Shown here one piece after another: positions 11,088 to 21,143 of a DNA stretch of 64,000 bases. Made by a program: the position numbers and the translations under genes. Every line of letters begins with the position of its first letter. Positions within the stretch are counted from its first letter, which is position 1. The notes beneath the pieces were generated by a model. It had not been told where the DNA came from, searched no databases, and saw only the letters and a program-made list of their open reading frames with translations. The DNA is from Schistocephalus solidus (lineage: Eukaryota; Platyhelminthes; Cestoda; Diphyllobothriidea; Diphyllobothriidae), in NCBI GenBank assembly GCA_017591395.1, contig WEDG01004157.1, forward strand, positions 62,001 through 126,000, in the 5' to 3' direction.

Positions 11088-13936
11088 AACGCAACAGGAA
11101 ATTTGGTCGGCGCGAAATTTAAGTGCTTGTATGCAAATGCACAAAGCCTTTTATCAAAACTTGATGAGTTAAAAATTTGCCTTGCCGAAGTATCTCCGGA
11201 TGTGATAGCAGTAACCGAGACCTGGCTGTCGGGCAGTATTCGAGATAGCGAAATAACATTGTCTGGATAACAAATATATCGGAGGGACAGAGAAAACCGA
11301 CAGGGTGGTGGAATAATGGTGTATGTGAAAGACATGCTAATAGTGTCTGACAAGACGAGCAAGTTTGCGTGCAGCACGGAAACCATATGGTTGAATATCA
11401 AGGCTCTTGGCTCTCCATGTCTAGATGTCCTCATTGTCTATCGGCCACCCAGGATAGACCGAGTCGCGGAAACCCACTTGTTGGAACAATTAGAAAATTT
11501 CTCCAGTCGACCTTTTGTCATGATTATGGGTGACTTCAATGCACCAGGAATTAACTGGAGCACTGTTCAATCATCATGCCCGAAATCGACTTTGATTATG
11601 TTTTTCTGCAAAAGACCTTGAAGGCACTTCTCACACAACATGTCCCTTTCCCCACCAGAACACTTGAAGGACAAAGGGCTAACTGTCTTGACCTGGTTTT
11701 CACGAAAACATCAGGCAGCATTGACGAGATTATTTCAATGCCTCCGCGCGGTCGTAGTGATCATGTGGTGCTTATGTGGGACTACTCCTTATTCTCCGTT
11801 GCGCCTGCTATAGAGGAAAAACGGCGTAATGTTTGGCGCGGAAACTTTCATCAGATGCGAGCAGATTTAACAGACATCAACTGGACCTCAATGTTTTCGA
11901 GCACCGTGAACGAAGATTGGGAGTCCTTCCGAAATGTTCTTCTGCAACTTATGGACAACCACTGCCCGCTAACGAGTGTCCATCACAGCAAGCGTCCTGG
12001 GTGGCTAGACAGCAACTTAAAAAGGGAAATAAACAGGAAGCACAAGTTGTGGAGAAAATATTGCGAGTCTAATCAAGTTGCCTATTTTAATAGGTATAAA
12101 ACAGAGAAACAAAATGAGAAGCCTTATTCTTAAAACGCGAAGAGAATTTGAGAAGACTTTGCTGCAAAAGGCAACGCAGAATCCAAAGTTAGTCTACAGT
12201 TACCTCCGTAGATTTACAAGAAATAAACATCAAATACCACTGATTAAGACTGCCGTGGGCGTCGAAATTTCTGAAAACAGGGAAAAAGCCGAGTACTTTT
12301 CACAGTTCTACCGCTCAGTCTTCACTAACGAGGCAAGGTTCCTTCGTCCCTCAGTGGATAACCCGCCGACTGCAAGCATTAGCCACATACTATTCTCAGA
12401 ATTTCTGATCCAAAAGGAATTAAAAAGAACTAAAAGAGTCGACATCCCCAGGACCAGACGAGCTTCCACCCAAGCTTCTGAAAGAACTCGCCAATGAACT
12501 TTCCGCACCTCTGTCAGTGCTCTTTCAAAAGTCCTTTGACTCCGGAACACTTCCTTTCGATTGGAAGCTGGCACATATAACTCCCTTGTACAAAAGCGGT
12601 AACCGGGCGTCAGTGACAAACTACAGGCCCATAAGCTTGACATGCATCCTTGGCAAGATTATGGAAAGGATCATCAAAGAGCGAATTGGTGAAATTCCTA
12701 GAGACTCATAATTTGTTATCAAGCTGTCAACACGGGTTCAGAAAAGGAAGATCATGCACAACGAATTTGCTGTATTCGCTCCAGAGGTGGATCCAAGCAC
12801 TTGAAGATAGACACGCGGTTCACATTGCCTTCATTGACTTTCAAAAGGCCTTCGATACTGTGCCGCACCAGAGACTGCTGTAAAAGCTAGAAAAAATTGG
12901 AATCAGAGGTAACCTCCTCAAGTGGATCGAAAACTTCATCGTGGGTCGGCACCAGGTTGTGTGCATCGGCCAAGAGAGGTCAAGTTCTGCTGCGGTCGAG
13001 AGTGGGGTTCCTCAGGGCTCAGTACTAGGGCCAATACTGTTTTTAATATACGTAAACGATTGTGTCAGGAATCTCGACTGTGAAGCAGCAATGTTTGCCG
13101 ATGACATTAAAATCTGGAATGTAATCCAGAGCCCTGCTGACGAAGATAAACTGCAGATCAACCTAACTCGGTTGGAGGAGTGGTCGAATCATTGGCTTTT
13201 GCGGTTCAACGTCGATAAGTGTACAATGCTTCGCTTAGGCAACCCATCTGGATCTGCTGAAAGTAGAAGTTACTTTCTCAACGGTGAAGCCTTAAAAGAC
13301 GTGGAAACCCAAAAGGACCTTGGTGTGCTGACGACCACCACCTTAAAACCATCGTCTCACTGCTTGAAAGTGGCTAAGAGCGCATTTTCGGTGTTGCATG
13401 CCATCAGACGAGCCTTTTTGGATTTCGATGAAGATCTTTTCGCTAAGACTTTTGGAACATTCATTAGGCCGCATTTGGAATATGCTATGCACGCCTCGAA
13501 ACTCTGGACAGTTCAAGATCAGAACTGCCTCGAAAGAGTACAGAGGAAAGCCACCAAAATGGTTAGAAGTCAAAGCTCCTTGCCATATCCAACCCGCCTA
13601 ATGAATCTTAATCTGTTCCCTGTGAGTTATAGGCAAATGCGTGGTGATCTCCTGCAGACATTCCGCATTGTGAAAGGATTGGATTGTTGCCTGGAATTCT
13701 CGGACTTCTTTGAATTTGCCACCACGACCCATCTCCGAGGTCACCCATTGAAACTGCGTGTCCAGCAGGCGAGACTGGATGTGCTCAAGTTCTCCTTCTC
13801 TGTCAGAGTGGTTAAACCATGGAATGCCCTCCTTGAAGACGTTGTGATGTCACCAACGCCTTTTGACCGCCTTTTGTACCTTTGCAACCCACATGGTTTC
13901 TCTGTATACCGCACTTTAATTTTACGTTACAAATAG
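11088..13936 (+). pseudogene. LINE B ORF2: endonuclease plus reverse transcriptase, broken
   Basis: Endonuclease motifs run from 11110: LYANAQSLLSK, VTETWLSG, NRQGGGIMVYVKD, VYRPPR, MGDFNAPGINW and GRSDHVVLMWDYS, with a stop at 11268 and a frame change near 11580. A charged linker follows (11790-12400). The RT begins at SPGPDELPPKLL near 12440 and continues with WKLAHITPLYKSG, NYRPISLTCILGK, QHGFRKGRSC, FIDFQKAFDTVPH, GVPQGSVLGPILFLIYVND and the catalytic box MFADDIKIW (about 13090). The C-terminal CR1 region ends near FSVRVVKPWNAL. At least five frame breaks or stops (about 11268, 11580, 12100, 12710 and 12882) silence it. In life this enzyme nicks DNA and copies the element RNA onto the nick. 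Confidence 0.85.
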
Positions 13937-13963
13937 GGTACTCAAAGGCCCATGCCTATATCC

Positions 13964-13991
13964 CTCAATAAATTGAATTGAATTGAATTGA
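13964..13991 (+). terminator. LINE B 3' tail: AATAAA followed by TTGAA repeats
   Basis: The sequence reads CTCAATAAATTGAATTGAA and repeats the pentamer about five times before the target-site ATGAC. A short microsatellite tail in place of poly(A) is usual for CR1-type elements. Confidence 0.7.
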
Positions 13992-14380
13992 ATGACACAA
14001 TCAAGAAGACCGGAGATGGGAGAGGGCGCAGGTGGCTGGCGCGGCCGGAGCCGCCCCTGGGTCGTGCCACCACACCTGGCTCAGATCCCACGGATTGGGG
14101 GTGCCATAAAGACCACGTTAAGAAGGAGCCATTGCAGCCTGACTCTCAGTCCGCCATTCAGCCACTCCACACAAAACACACATTGGGCTGACCACGCGGT
14201 CCGAGTTATCCCGTCAGTTGGCAACCTTCCAAGCCACGGCTTTTAGCGCACCGTGATAGTTTCAAGCGCGTCAGATTGTTTATAGTGAGGAATATGCGCT
14301 GAGCTGTCGACCTCACTCTCCCCCACCTCCACAGTCAGACTACTGTCCGAGCCGGTCAGTTGCCTGATGTGGGAGTGGGC
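13992..14380 (+). repeat. Composite repeat R, right part
   Basis: This continues the R copy interrupted by LINE B. It starts at ATGACACAATCAAGAAGACC, passes the GCCATAAAGACCACG, AAGGAGCCATTGCA and GTCAGTTGGCAACCTTCC blocks, and ends at GGGAGTGGGC immediately before the second copy of the 14-bp LINE A duplication. The copy at 54460-55887 ends with the same GGGAGTGGGC, which supports this as a true R terminus. Confidence 0.8.
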
Positions 14381-15885
14381 GGGGCTCTGCCTACCGAGTG
14401 GAAGATAGCCAACATAACCCCATTTATAAAGGAGGAGAGAAGACATCACCAAACAGTTTCCGACCAGTCAGCCTCACAAGTATCTGTTGCAAAATGATGG
14501 AGAAGATAATCAAAACGGAACTGAGGAGGCATCTTGAAGAGAATAACTTGCTAAGTTCATATCAACATGGATTTCGAAGTGGTCGATCCTGCCTCACAAA
14601 CCTGCTCACATACATGGAAAGTTGGACAAAATCATAAGAAATGGGTTTGTCAGTCGATGCGGTCTACATTGACTTTAGCAAAGCCTTTGACAGGGTTCCA
14701 CACAAACGTCTGATCTTTAAGCTCCGTCAAATGGGTGTGACTGGCAACCTACTCAAATGGTTGGCTGACTTCCTCACAGACAGGCGCCAGCGTGTTTGTA
14801 TCGGAGACGCCAAGTCTCACTGGGAAATCGTTCACAGTGGATTTCCGCAGGGCAGCGTTCTAGGTCCCATTTTGTTTCTGATATACGTAAACGACTGCCT
14901 GGATTGTCTGACATGCGAGAAGGTAATTTTCGCTGACGATTTGAAGTTATGGAACTCGATTGAAAAACCGGAGGATGCGCGGAAATTACAACAAAACTTA
15001 GATCGCTTGCAAACATGGTGTGATGAGTAGCTAATGAACCTTAATCTTAACAAATGCCAAATAATCCGACTGCGGTCTAGTTCCAGAAGGATGATTAGGT
15101 TTGAATACCAGAACTTCATCAGTGGTCAACAACTCCAGGAGGTAAATATTCTAAAGGACTTGGGTATATGGATAACATCAACTCCCAAACCATCGTCGCA
15201 CTGTGCGAATATCGCAAAAAAAGCTAAGTGTATCTTAGGCGCAATCAGGAGGTCCTTCGTTAATTTTGACGGAGAGCCTTTTGGGCACGTGTTTGGAACA
15301 TTTATCTGGCCGGTGTTGGAATATTGCGTTCAGGCGTGGCGCCCTTGGACGAATTATGACTACGCTCTGCTGGAGAAAGTTCAACGGAGGGCAACGAAAC
15401 TAGTCAGAGGATTGGAATGCCTACCCTATGAGGGCCGCCTAAAAAGACTTAAAAATTTTCCTCTCTCTTATAGGCAATACACAGGGGATATGATCTTAGT
15501 CTTCAAACTGGTCAGAGGAGTTGATTGTGCTCTTCAGATGGCCAACATTTTTGAATTGGCAAACATGACAAGTCTCCGAGGTCACCAATACAAACTGAAA
15601 AGAAAACACGCCAAACTTGAAGTGCGGGCCAACTTATTTTCCCAACGGGTGCTTGAAGAATGGAACAATCTGCCAGCCTCAGTTGTTCAGGCTGAAAGCG
15701 TTGAAATGTTTAAAAGAAGACTTGATGCATTTTTACTTGATGAACATATATTTAGTCGACAGCAATGATCGATATATTCAAACGACTATTGCCATGTAAC
15801 ATTTGTTTGTTTTGCTAGCGTCTATCTGTAAAAAGGGTTTTCAAAGGCTCTGCCTACCTCCCTTATATATACTGAATTATATTAA
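14381..15885 (+). mobile_element. CR1-like LINE A, 3' part
   Basis: LINE A resumes with the duplicated target sequence and reads directly on from the RT sequence broken at 8438 (AGALPT then EWKIANITP). It ends in a 3' region with TCAAAGGCTCTGCCTACCTC and ACTGAATTATATTAAT, parallel to the tail of LINE B but without a clear TTGAA array. Confidence 0.85.
14384..15768 (+). pseudogene. LINE A reverse transcriptase, C-terminal two thirds
   Basis: RT motifs in order are FRPVSLTSICCKMMEKII, YQHGFRSGRSCLTNLL, YIDFSKAFDRVPHKRL, GFPQGSVLGPILFLIYVND and the catalytic VIFADDLKLW (about 14940). A CR1-type C-terminal domain follows, with KVQRRATKLVRGL, LSYRQYTGDMILVFK and ERVLEEW-type residues near 15650. 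Only two in-frame stops (14636-14638 and 15028-15030) interrupt it. This part has decayed less than the endonuclease part and all three frames join without shifts. Confidence 0.85.
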
Positions 15886-16284
15886 TAGCATTGGAAACTA
15901 ACTTCCTTCTGTAGCCCCTTTCTAATTCAGTTGGCTCCGAGCTGGAGAGGTCGTTCATCTCTTCAGCACTTTTTTGCCAACTTTTGTGCCTTTTCGAGGA
16001 TCAGGTTGTCTTTAATTACCCTCACTGGGTAAGGTTTTGTGTTTGCAGGTGGCTGCAGGTTATTCTGCAATAAATAGTCAGGCTGTTTTGCATTTTTGGC
16101 CACATGACACAGTGCCCATTCACGAACCATGCTTTGACCACAACGGCCACGCTTTGGTCATTGATAACCTCAACTCAACATTTATTCTTTTGACATTTTT
16201 GAATTTGAATAGGGAGCTCAAGGGCGAAAGCCTACTTCGCTCAATAAAGTGCTTTAAATTGACTTAAAGTTACTTTCATCTACT
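15886..16284 (+). other. Gap with a possible exon fragment and a LINE 3' tail
   Basis: From 16041 an open plus-strand frame (VAAGYSAINSQAVLHFW, HEPCFDHNGHALVIDNL) follows a GTGTTTGCAG acceptor-like site. I do not recognise it. It runs into 16210-16265, whose GAAAGCCTAC...CTCAATAAA tail resembles the 3' end of the CR1-like elements here. I cannot tell whether this is a decayed exon or a LINE remnant. Confidence 0.25.
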
Positions 16285-17080
16285 GAGGTCTTTTGTTGCA
16301 AAGACCTCAGCCTGACTATATGGTAAATATGGCTTAAAATTCGACGGGACAAGGCCCATGTTGCCCTCTCTGAGCCCCCTCTATTTAATTGGCCATGTGC
16401 TGGTAAATATTCAACCGAAAATGTAAGGTGGTAAATGAAAAGAGGGGTTTGTTTTATGTTTTTTTCCTGTGTTTTTAGGATTTGACGGCACCCAAGAAAT
16501 GCCCAATCAATAAACCTATGTTTAGCCACAATGACAGAAAGATGCTCTTTGCAAGCGAAGAACTTAATCGCTGTCTGAAGGATGCAGGTTTTTCTTGGCG
16601 TCCGATAAATACCCCGTTATCTCTCATCTGTACTGAGGAACGCAAACTCAAGAATATAAAGACCTGACACTTATTCAGACAGAATTCTTGTTCTTTCTGT
16701 TTATTTTGGGAAATTTGGATCAGTTTCAGCACAAAACCATTACAGAATGCCCATATATACTTGCCTGAGGTAGCTTCTCGCACACGGGTGTGAACGTTGT
16801 GTGATCTGATAAACCTTTATCCTGTGGAGTGTGTTTCAGCCAGTGCATATCGCTAAGGCTTCTCAACAAAAAACAGACGATTAAACTAGCCAAATCTCAT
16901 TGTTCAGGTGTAGGAAAGTTGAAAATTATTTATATTACTCGTAATAACCCTCCCTACCAGTATGGACCCTTCAATAGAGGGGGCTCACAGGGGACTTACA
17001 GGGGGCCAGAAGGGGTCTGACCCCATCGACTTTAAACCCATATTTACCATATGGTCAGGCTCGATGCAAAGACTTGAGGA
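16285..17080. mobile_element. 0.8-kb element with about 120-bp imperfect terminal inverted repeats
   Basis: The left end (16285-16405) and the reverse complement of the right end (16957-17080) share GCCTGACYATATGGTAAATATGG, then CGA-GGG, then GAGCCCCCTCTATT in the same order. The left end also has its own hairpin (GAGGTCTT...AAGACCTC). The interior holds an exon-like open frame at 16479-16667 and no transposase. It may be a non-autonomous DNA transposon with captured sequence, or two inverted copies of one repeat flanking an exon. Confidence 0.5.
16479..16667 (+). CDS. Exon-like open frame inside the inverted-repeat element
   Basis: A long pyrimidine tract and acceptor (TTTTTTCCTGTGTTTTTAG) at 16460-16478 precede a frame reading DLTAPKKCPINKPMF, NDRKMLFASEELNRCLKD, then IKT and TGA. 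Composition is protein-like and the tract is the best acceptor signal in the neighbourhood. I do not recognise the protein. It would be a terminal exon of about 62 codons, or a decayed copy of one. No matching donor exon was identified upstream. Confidence 0.3.
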   Translation, partial: DLTAPKKCPINKPMFSHNDRKMLFASEELNRCLKDAGFSWRPINTPLSLICTEERKLKNIKT

Positions 17081-18206
17081 ATCAGTGTTTGCATTTTAAC
17101 TCAAATGGGCAATATTTTCAAGATAAAATATGATTTAAGCGTAGTTAGTGGGGTCTGTGATGAACTGTTTATAGATGCTTGGTTAAGTCAGTCATTTGGA
17201 GGGCATTTATCCGTCAAGCATGTGCCAGCCTCTCTGTGTGACTTTGTAGCGGCCGATAACTTTGAGGTTGGCACACACGCGGACGACGAACGCACCTGTA
17301 GTCGCTATTATTTGGTGCGCGTACTGAACAGGATCTATACGCATCATGACGATCACTCAAATGCAACGGTCATTAGAAGAAACGACAGAAATGTAGGAAC
17401 TGGATTCTACTATATAAATTTATGAAAGGGCACAATAGGAAATAAGGGAGGAAGCGTTACATGTAGATACGTCCCTTATGGAGTGGGGGAATTATCTCAT
17501 GTCCGTTGGATAACCGGTGGGGATTGCAACACTGTGGGCAATTGTAGGGTCGGGGCAAAAGGATGCTGACATTGAGCGGTGGATAACGATACGATACACA
17601 GCGACGGTAACCATCGGGAGGGGGGTTAGCATTTGAGGGTGGGAAGGGGGCACTGGCATCTTCACCGACATTCGATCACCCCATTCCCATACTGAATCTG
17701 AGCAAAAAGTGCTCCCAGTCCATTCAAACAATTCTGTCGGAACAGTGGTCCGTTTGTAACGTGCCCGAGACGTACAAGTAGCGACCCAGAAGGAAAGGAA
17801 GACGTGGATGTGTACAATATACTAGTAACCTAAGTACAGTAAGAAACTAATGGGAAGGGAAACCTAGATACAAAAATAATCTAAGTCCGTTGGATGGCTG
17901 TTTAGTTGAGATCCGGGAGGAGCGACGGACGGGCTGCGGAGATGGTTCCTGGTCGTAGATGCGGCCGGAAAACGGGGTCCAGGATTTCATGCTTCAGCCG
18001 TATTTATAACAACACCATTTGCAAGGTCAGATCCCACCGGTGATGATTGGCTGAGTTGCATTAGGGAAATGAATTTAAACATACTTAAGCTAGGTTTCTT
18101 TTCCTTACATTAACATTTATACTATATTGTTATGTTATAAAACTTTATTAGGAACATAAATCATGTTTAAGTGCTAGACGTATAAATAGGATGAAGAATC
18201 GCGCGC
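17081..18206. other. Unassigned; probable 3' flank or LTR remnant of gypsy G1
   Basis: The open frame at 17105-17425 (plus) shows no recognisable motif. From about 17480 the sequence is G-rich on the plus strand. An AATAAA lies on the minus strand near 18147, downstream of the G1 integrase, as expected for an LTR or 3' untranslated region of G1. No second LTR exists in the window to confirm this, because the other end of G1 is truncated. Confidence 0.3.
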
Positions 18207-18300
18207 GCACCCCTTAAGGGGTGCGTTTTCTAGAAGATTCTACGGACGCGCGTAGAACACGTGGTTAGAACTTTCTACATTGCTTCCTCCTATAAAAAGG
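18207..18300 (+). promoter_or_regulatory. Heat-shock-element-like motif with a downstream TATA box
   Basis: A 20-bp perfect palindrome (CGCACCCCTTAAGGGGTGCG, 18207-18226) is followed by TTCTAGAAGATTC (18228-18240), an exact triple pentamer of the heat-shock element type (TTCnnGAAnnTTC). GAA pentamers follow near 18254 and 18268. About 50 bp downstream is CCTATAAAAAGG (18289-18300). The order and spacing look like a heat-shock promoter facing the plus strand. It lies just beyond the 3' end of minus-strand G1, so it may be part of the G1 LTR or a host promoter fragment. No heat-shock coding sequence follows. Confidence 0.45.
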
Positions 18301-18448
18301 ACTCTGCTGTCCTCAGCAGCATCAACTAGTTCGGTAGCCAATCCGCCTTCAGGAGGTACTTCTTCAAGTTTTTCGACTTTTGTTCATTGTTGACGACCTC
18401 GGGCAGTGCGTAGCTCCCTTCCTGGATGAATCTCTAGGTAGTGCTCAA

Positions 18449-20530
18449 CTATTTGAGTATCGTCCATGTGAGACGGGCTAGCATGCATATCCGAATGATC
18501 GGCATTCTCCCCTTCATGATATCCTGCTTAAGGTGGTTTAAATGAACGGAGAACTCCTCTGAATACGGCCTATCTTGGTGGCGGATGAGGCAAGTAGTTT
18601 CTGACAGGACACGAGTAACAACATAAGGACCAACCCATGCTGGATTAAATTTCGGTGGTACCCCAGCAGGCGCTGCAAAATTTCGCATCCATATGATATC
18701 CCCCGCCCGGTATGGGGTACCATGCGCTAGACGGTCGTAGAAAGCTTTCTGTTGTCGCTGTCCTTCTTGGAGATGTAGGCGAGCTTCCTCAAATGCCACT
18801 TGTAGAGTTCTCCTTAAGCGTGAAGCGTATGTGTCTACGTTTTCCATTCGATGCGTAGTTGGAAGATGAAGGTCTTCAGGGAGTTGCATCTCTCGACCAC
18901 ACGTGAGAAAGAATGGAGTATGGCGTGTGGTAGCATTTACCGTGGATCGGTAGGCCAACATGCAGGTTAGTATAGCGTCGTCCCAGGTTGGTGTGGCATT
19001 TCTATAAATAAAGGCCCGCAAGAGATTAATGAGGGTCCGGTTGGTCCTTTCAACGTGACCATTGCCCTGAGGGTGGTATGCCGTCGTACGTATTTTCTTT
19101 ATTTTTAGGAGTTTGAAAAGCTCCAGTACGAAAGCATTTTCAAATGACGACCCTCGGTCTGAGTGAATTTGGTCCGGAGCTCCCCAACGGCAGACCCAAA
19201 AATTGACTATAGCTTTAGCCACAGTGACCTCAGACGCATCAGGCACGGGCACAGCTTCTGCCATTTTGGTAAAGAAATCCACCATGACTAGGATGAACTT
19301 ATTCCCTTAAGCAGATGGTGCGATTGGCCCAACAAGGTCAACCCCTACCCTCTCATTAGGATAGCCTGTTTTAATAGGCTGGAGGGGAGCTCTTAATGCT
19401 TGGTCGGGTGACTTAGAAGCCAAACAGAACTCGCACGACCAAATGACGTCCTGAATATCGCGTTTTTGGTTTGGCCCAAAATAACCTCGTCGTGGGCCCA
19501 CTCGGTTTTGTGAATTCCGGAGTGGTCCAGTTCTGCATGCATCCTTTCTACTACGTCGTCCACCATTGAAAGAGGTAGCACAACGCGCTTCGGATACTGT
19601 TCGCTGTCGCGGTAGGAAAGGACACCGTTCTCAATGAACATTTTGTCCCAAAGACTGTGGAGACACCGCATTTCGTAGCTATAGCCCACTAGCTCTGACT
19701 TGCTGAGGGGCCTGGCGTTGCTTACCTTCCTGTTATAAATGGGGGGTATATGTGGATCGTCTCTCTGAGCTGCAGCCCAGAGTAGGCATTGGTCGCTTTG
19801 TAAAGCAACATCAAATATAGTGACAACAGTACACGACGGGCATTCACAATGAGGGCGATGTGGTTTCCTTGAGAGAGCATCGGCATTTCCGTGCTGGCGA
19901 CCTGGTCGGAACATGCATTCGAACTCGTATTCCGCCAGTTTTTCCTGCCACCGAGCGACTTGCCCCTCAGGATTCTTAAAGTTTCGCAACCACGTCAAAG
20001 AACTATGATCCGTGCGCACGATTAATGGCCGATACTGAAGGTACGGCCGACATTCTTCAACAAAGTATGTTAATGCTAGCTCTCTTTGCGAGTCACGCAG
20101 TAACGACGTTCTGCCTTCGTCAACGAACAACTGAGATACTGGATGACACGTTCGATACCATCGGGTTGCTGCTGCGAGAGGACAGCACCTATTGCATTAT
20201 CGCTAGCGTCAGTGTCTAACACAAATTTTCCAGCATCAGAGCTGATGTTAGGGAAAACTGGAAGTGGAGAGGAGCAAAGCTTATCTTTTAGCGTCTGGAA
20301 GCTGGTAGCACAGTCAGCAGCCCACTTAAATTTGACATCTTTCTGCGTCAGCTTATGAAGGGGGCTTGCAATATAAGCATAGTCCTTGATAAAACGCCGG
20401 TAGTACGAAGCAAGTCCTAAAAAACTTCGAACCTCAGATACGTCTGTGGGAGTAGGCCAGTCACGAATTCGCCTTATCTTTTCATCATCGGCTTGACAAA
20501 GAGGCACTTGCTTGGCTTTAAAGTAAGACC
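18449..20530 (-). pseudogene. G1 pol, RNase H and integrase, with frameshifts
   Basis: Reading leftward: the end of RT (VRSFLGLASYYRRFI), RNase H (LDTDASDNAIGAVLSQQ, YFVEECRPYLQYR, VRTDHSSLTWL, HGNADALSRKP), the HHCC zinc region split by a frameshift near 19500 (CEFCLASK), and the integrase core with D (VDLVGPIAP), D (HSDRGSSFEN) and E (GNGHVERTNR). A C-terminal GPY/F-type module follows (WVGPYVVTRVL, near 18640). Frame breaks near 20100, 19500 and 19300 show it is inactive. The integrase frame of 278 residues is intact through the D/E residues. The GPY/F module is characteristic of Ty3/gypsy integrases. Confidence 0.85.
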
Positions 20531-20587
20531 AGCTTGTCTTATGCTCTCGAACACAGACCGCAGATTTTCAAGGTGATTGTTAAAATC
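18449..20587 (-). mobile_element. Ty3/gypsy element G1, 3' segment (RT end, RNase H, integrase)
   Basis: This is the downstream half of a minus-strand LTR retrotransposon, cut off from its upstream half (25804-27400) by insertion of G2 at 20587/20588. The reading order continues across the insertion: the RT YMDD box lies at 25826-25837, and the RT thumb (HLENLRSVFESIRQAGL, LKPSKCLFV) starts right at 20587. The four-base AATC flanks both sides of G2 (20584-20587 and 25804-25807). Confidence 0.88.
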
Positions 20588-21079
20588 TGTAGTGTAGACG
20601 AGGGTCGAAACTGCTAAGAACCGAGGTGTACAAAATAAATTAACGGTAATTGGAGAATTGTGTCTAAACTACAAACGACAAAAGGACGGCAAAAATGTCA
20701 GAGGATTGTTGGAATGCAGACTCACGAAAAACGCAGCTTCTAGATAGCGAGTGTTGTTGAGGATTGTAATGAACTCTGAGCTAGATCCAGAAAGCTATAC
20801 ATCAAGGATGAAGAGCAGAGTCAGGAGTTCAATTGAGACGGCGATCAGTAGAATGCAATCGAGAAATGAAGATCAATCATTGCAATTGACTGCAAGTAAT
20901 TGAGAGAGATCAGTACAATCAAGATTGCAGTGGTAACATGCAGCAGCAAAAACAGAAGACGTCCAACATGCCGGTTGAAGATGGCTATATTGTTTTTATT
21001 TAGCACATTAAAACAAGGGATCATAAAGATTCAGGTGACCAAGAAAGATACAAAGATGTAAATTGTACAAATACCTACA
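20588..21079 (-). repeat. G2 LTR, 3' in element orientation
   Basis: On the plus strand it reads TGTAGTGTAGACGAGG ... ATACCTACA, so it has TG...CA ends with a short inverted terminus (TGTAG/CTACA). It matches the other LTR along its whole length with scattered substitutions and small indels, for example GAATTGTGTC shared and GCAAAAACAG versus GCGAAACAG near the middle. Confidence 0.9.
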
Positions 21080-21098
21080 CAACTCCCCCACCAGAGCG
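21080..21098 (-). promoter_or_regulatory. G2 polypurine tract
   Basis: On the minus strand GGTGGGGGAGTTG precedes the 3' LTR directly. A purine-rich tract here primes plus-strand DNA synthesis in LTR retrotransposons. Confidence 0.6.
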
Positions 21099-21143
21099 TT
21101 TGTTGTACAAAAAAAACGCTCGATGAAAAAAAAGCAATTAAAA

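Larger units (their letters stand above)
9288..13991 (+). mobile_element. CR1-like LINE B, nearly full length (4.7 kb)
   Basis: This element has a 5' leader (9288-9901), ORF1 (from 9902), ORF2 with endonuclease and RT (to 13936), and a 3' tail ending in repeated TTGAA units (13964-13991) directly after AATAAA. It sits inside repeat R. Rejoining R across the gap restores the block found in other R copies, and ATGAC occurs at both edges (9283-9287 and 13992-13996) as a short target duplication. ORF1 and ORF2 carry several stops and frameshifts, so the copy is inactive although structurally long. The 3' end shares TCAAAGGC...TGCCTA with LINE A, so the two are related families. Confidence 0.88.

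Noticed and set aside
15925..16027. An exon reading GSELERSF... to NYPHW ending at gtaagg, joining 16048 across a 20-nt intron
   Set aside because: A 20-nt intron is too short to be spliced normally, and the two parts match no family I know.
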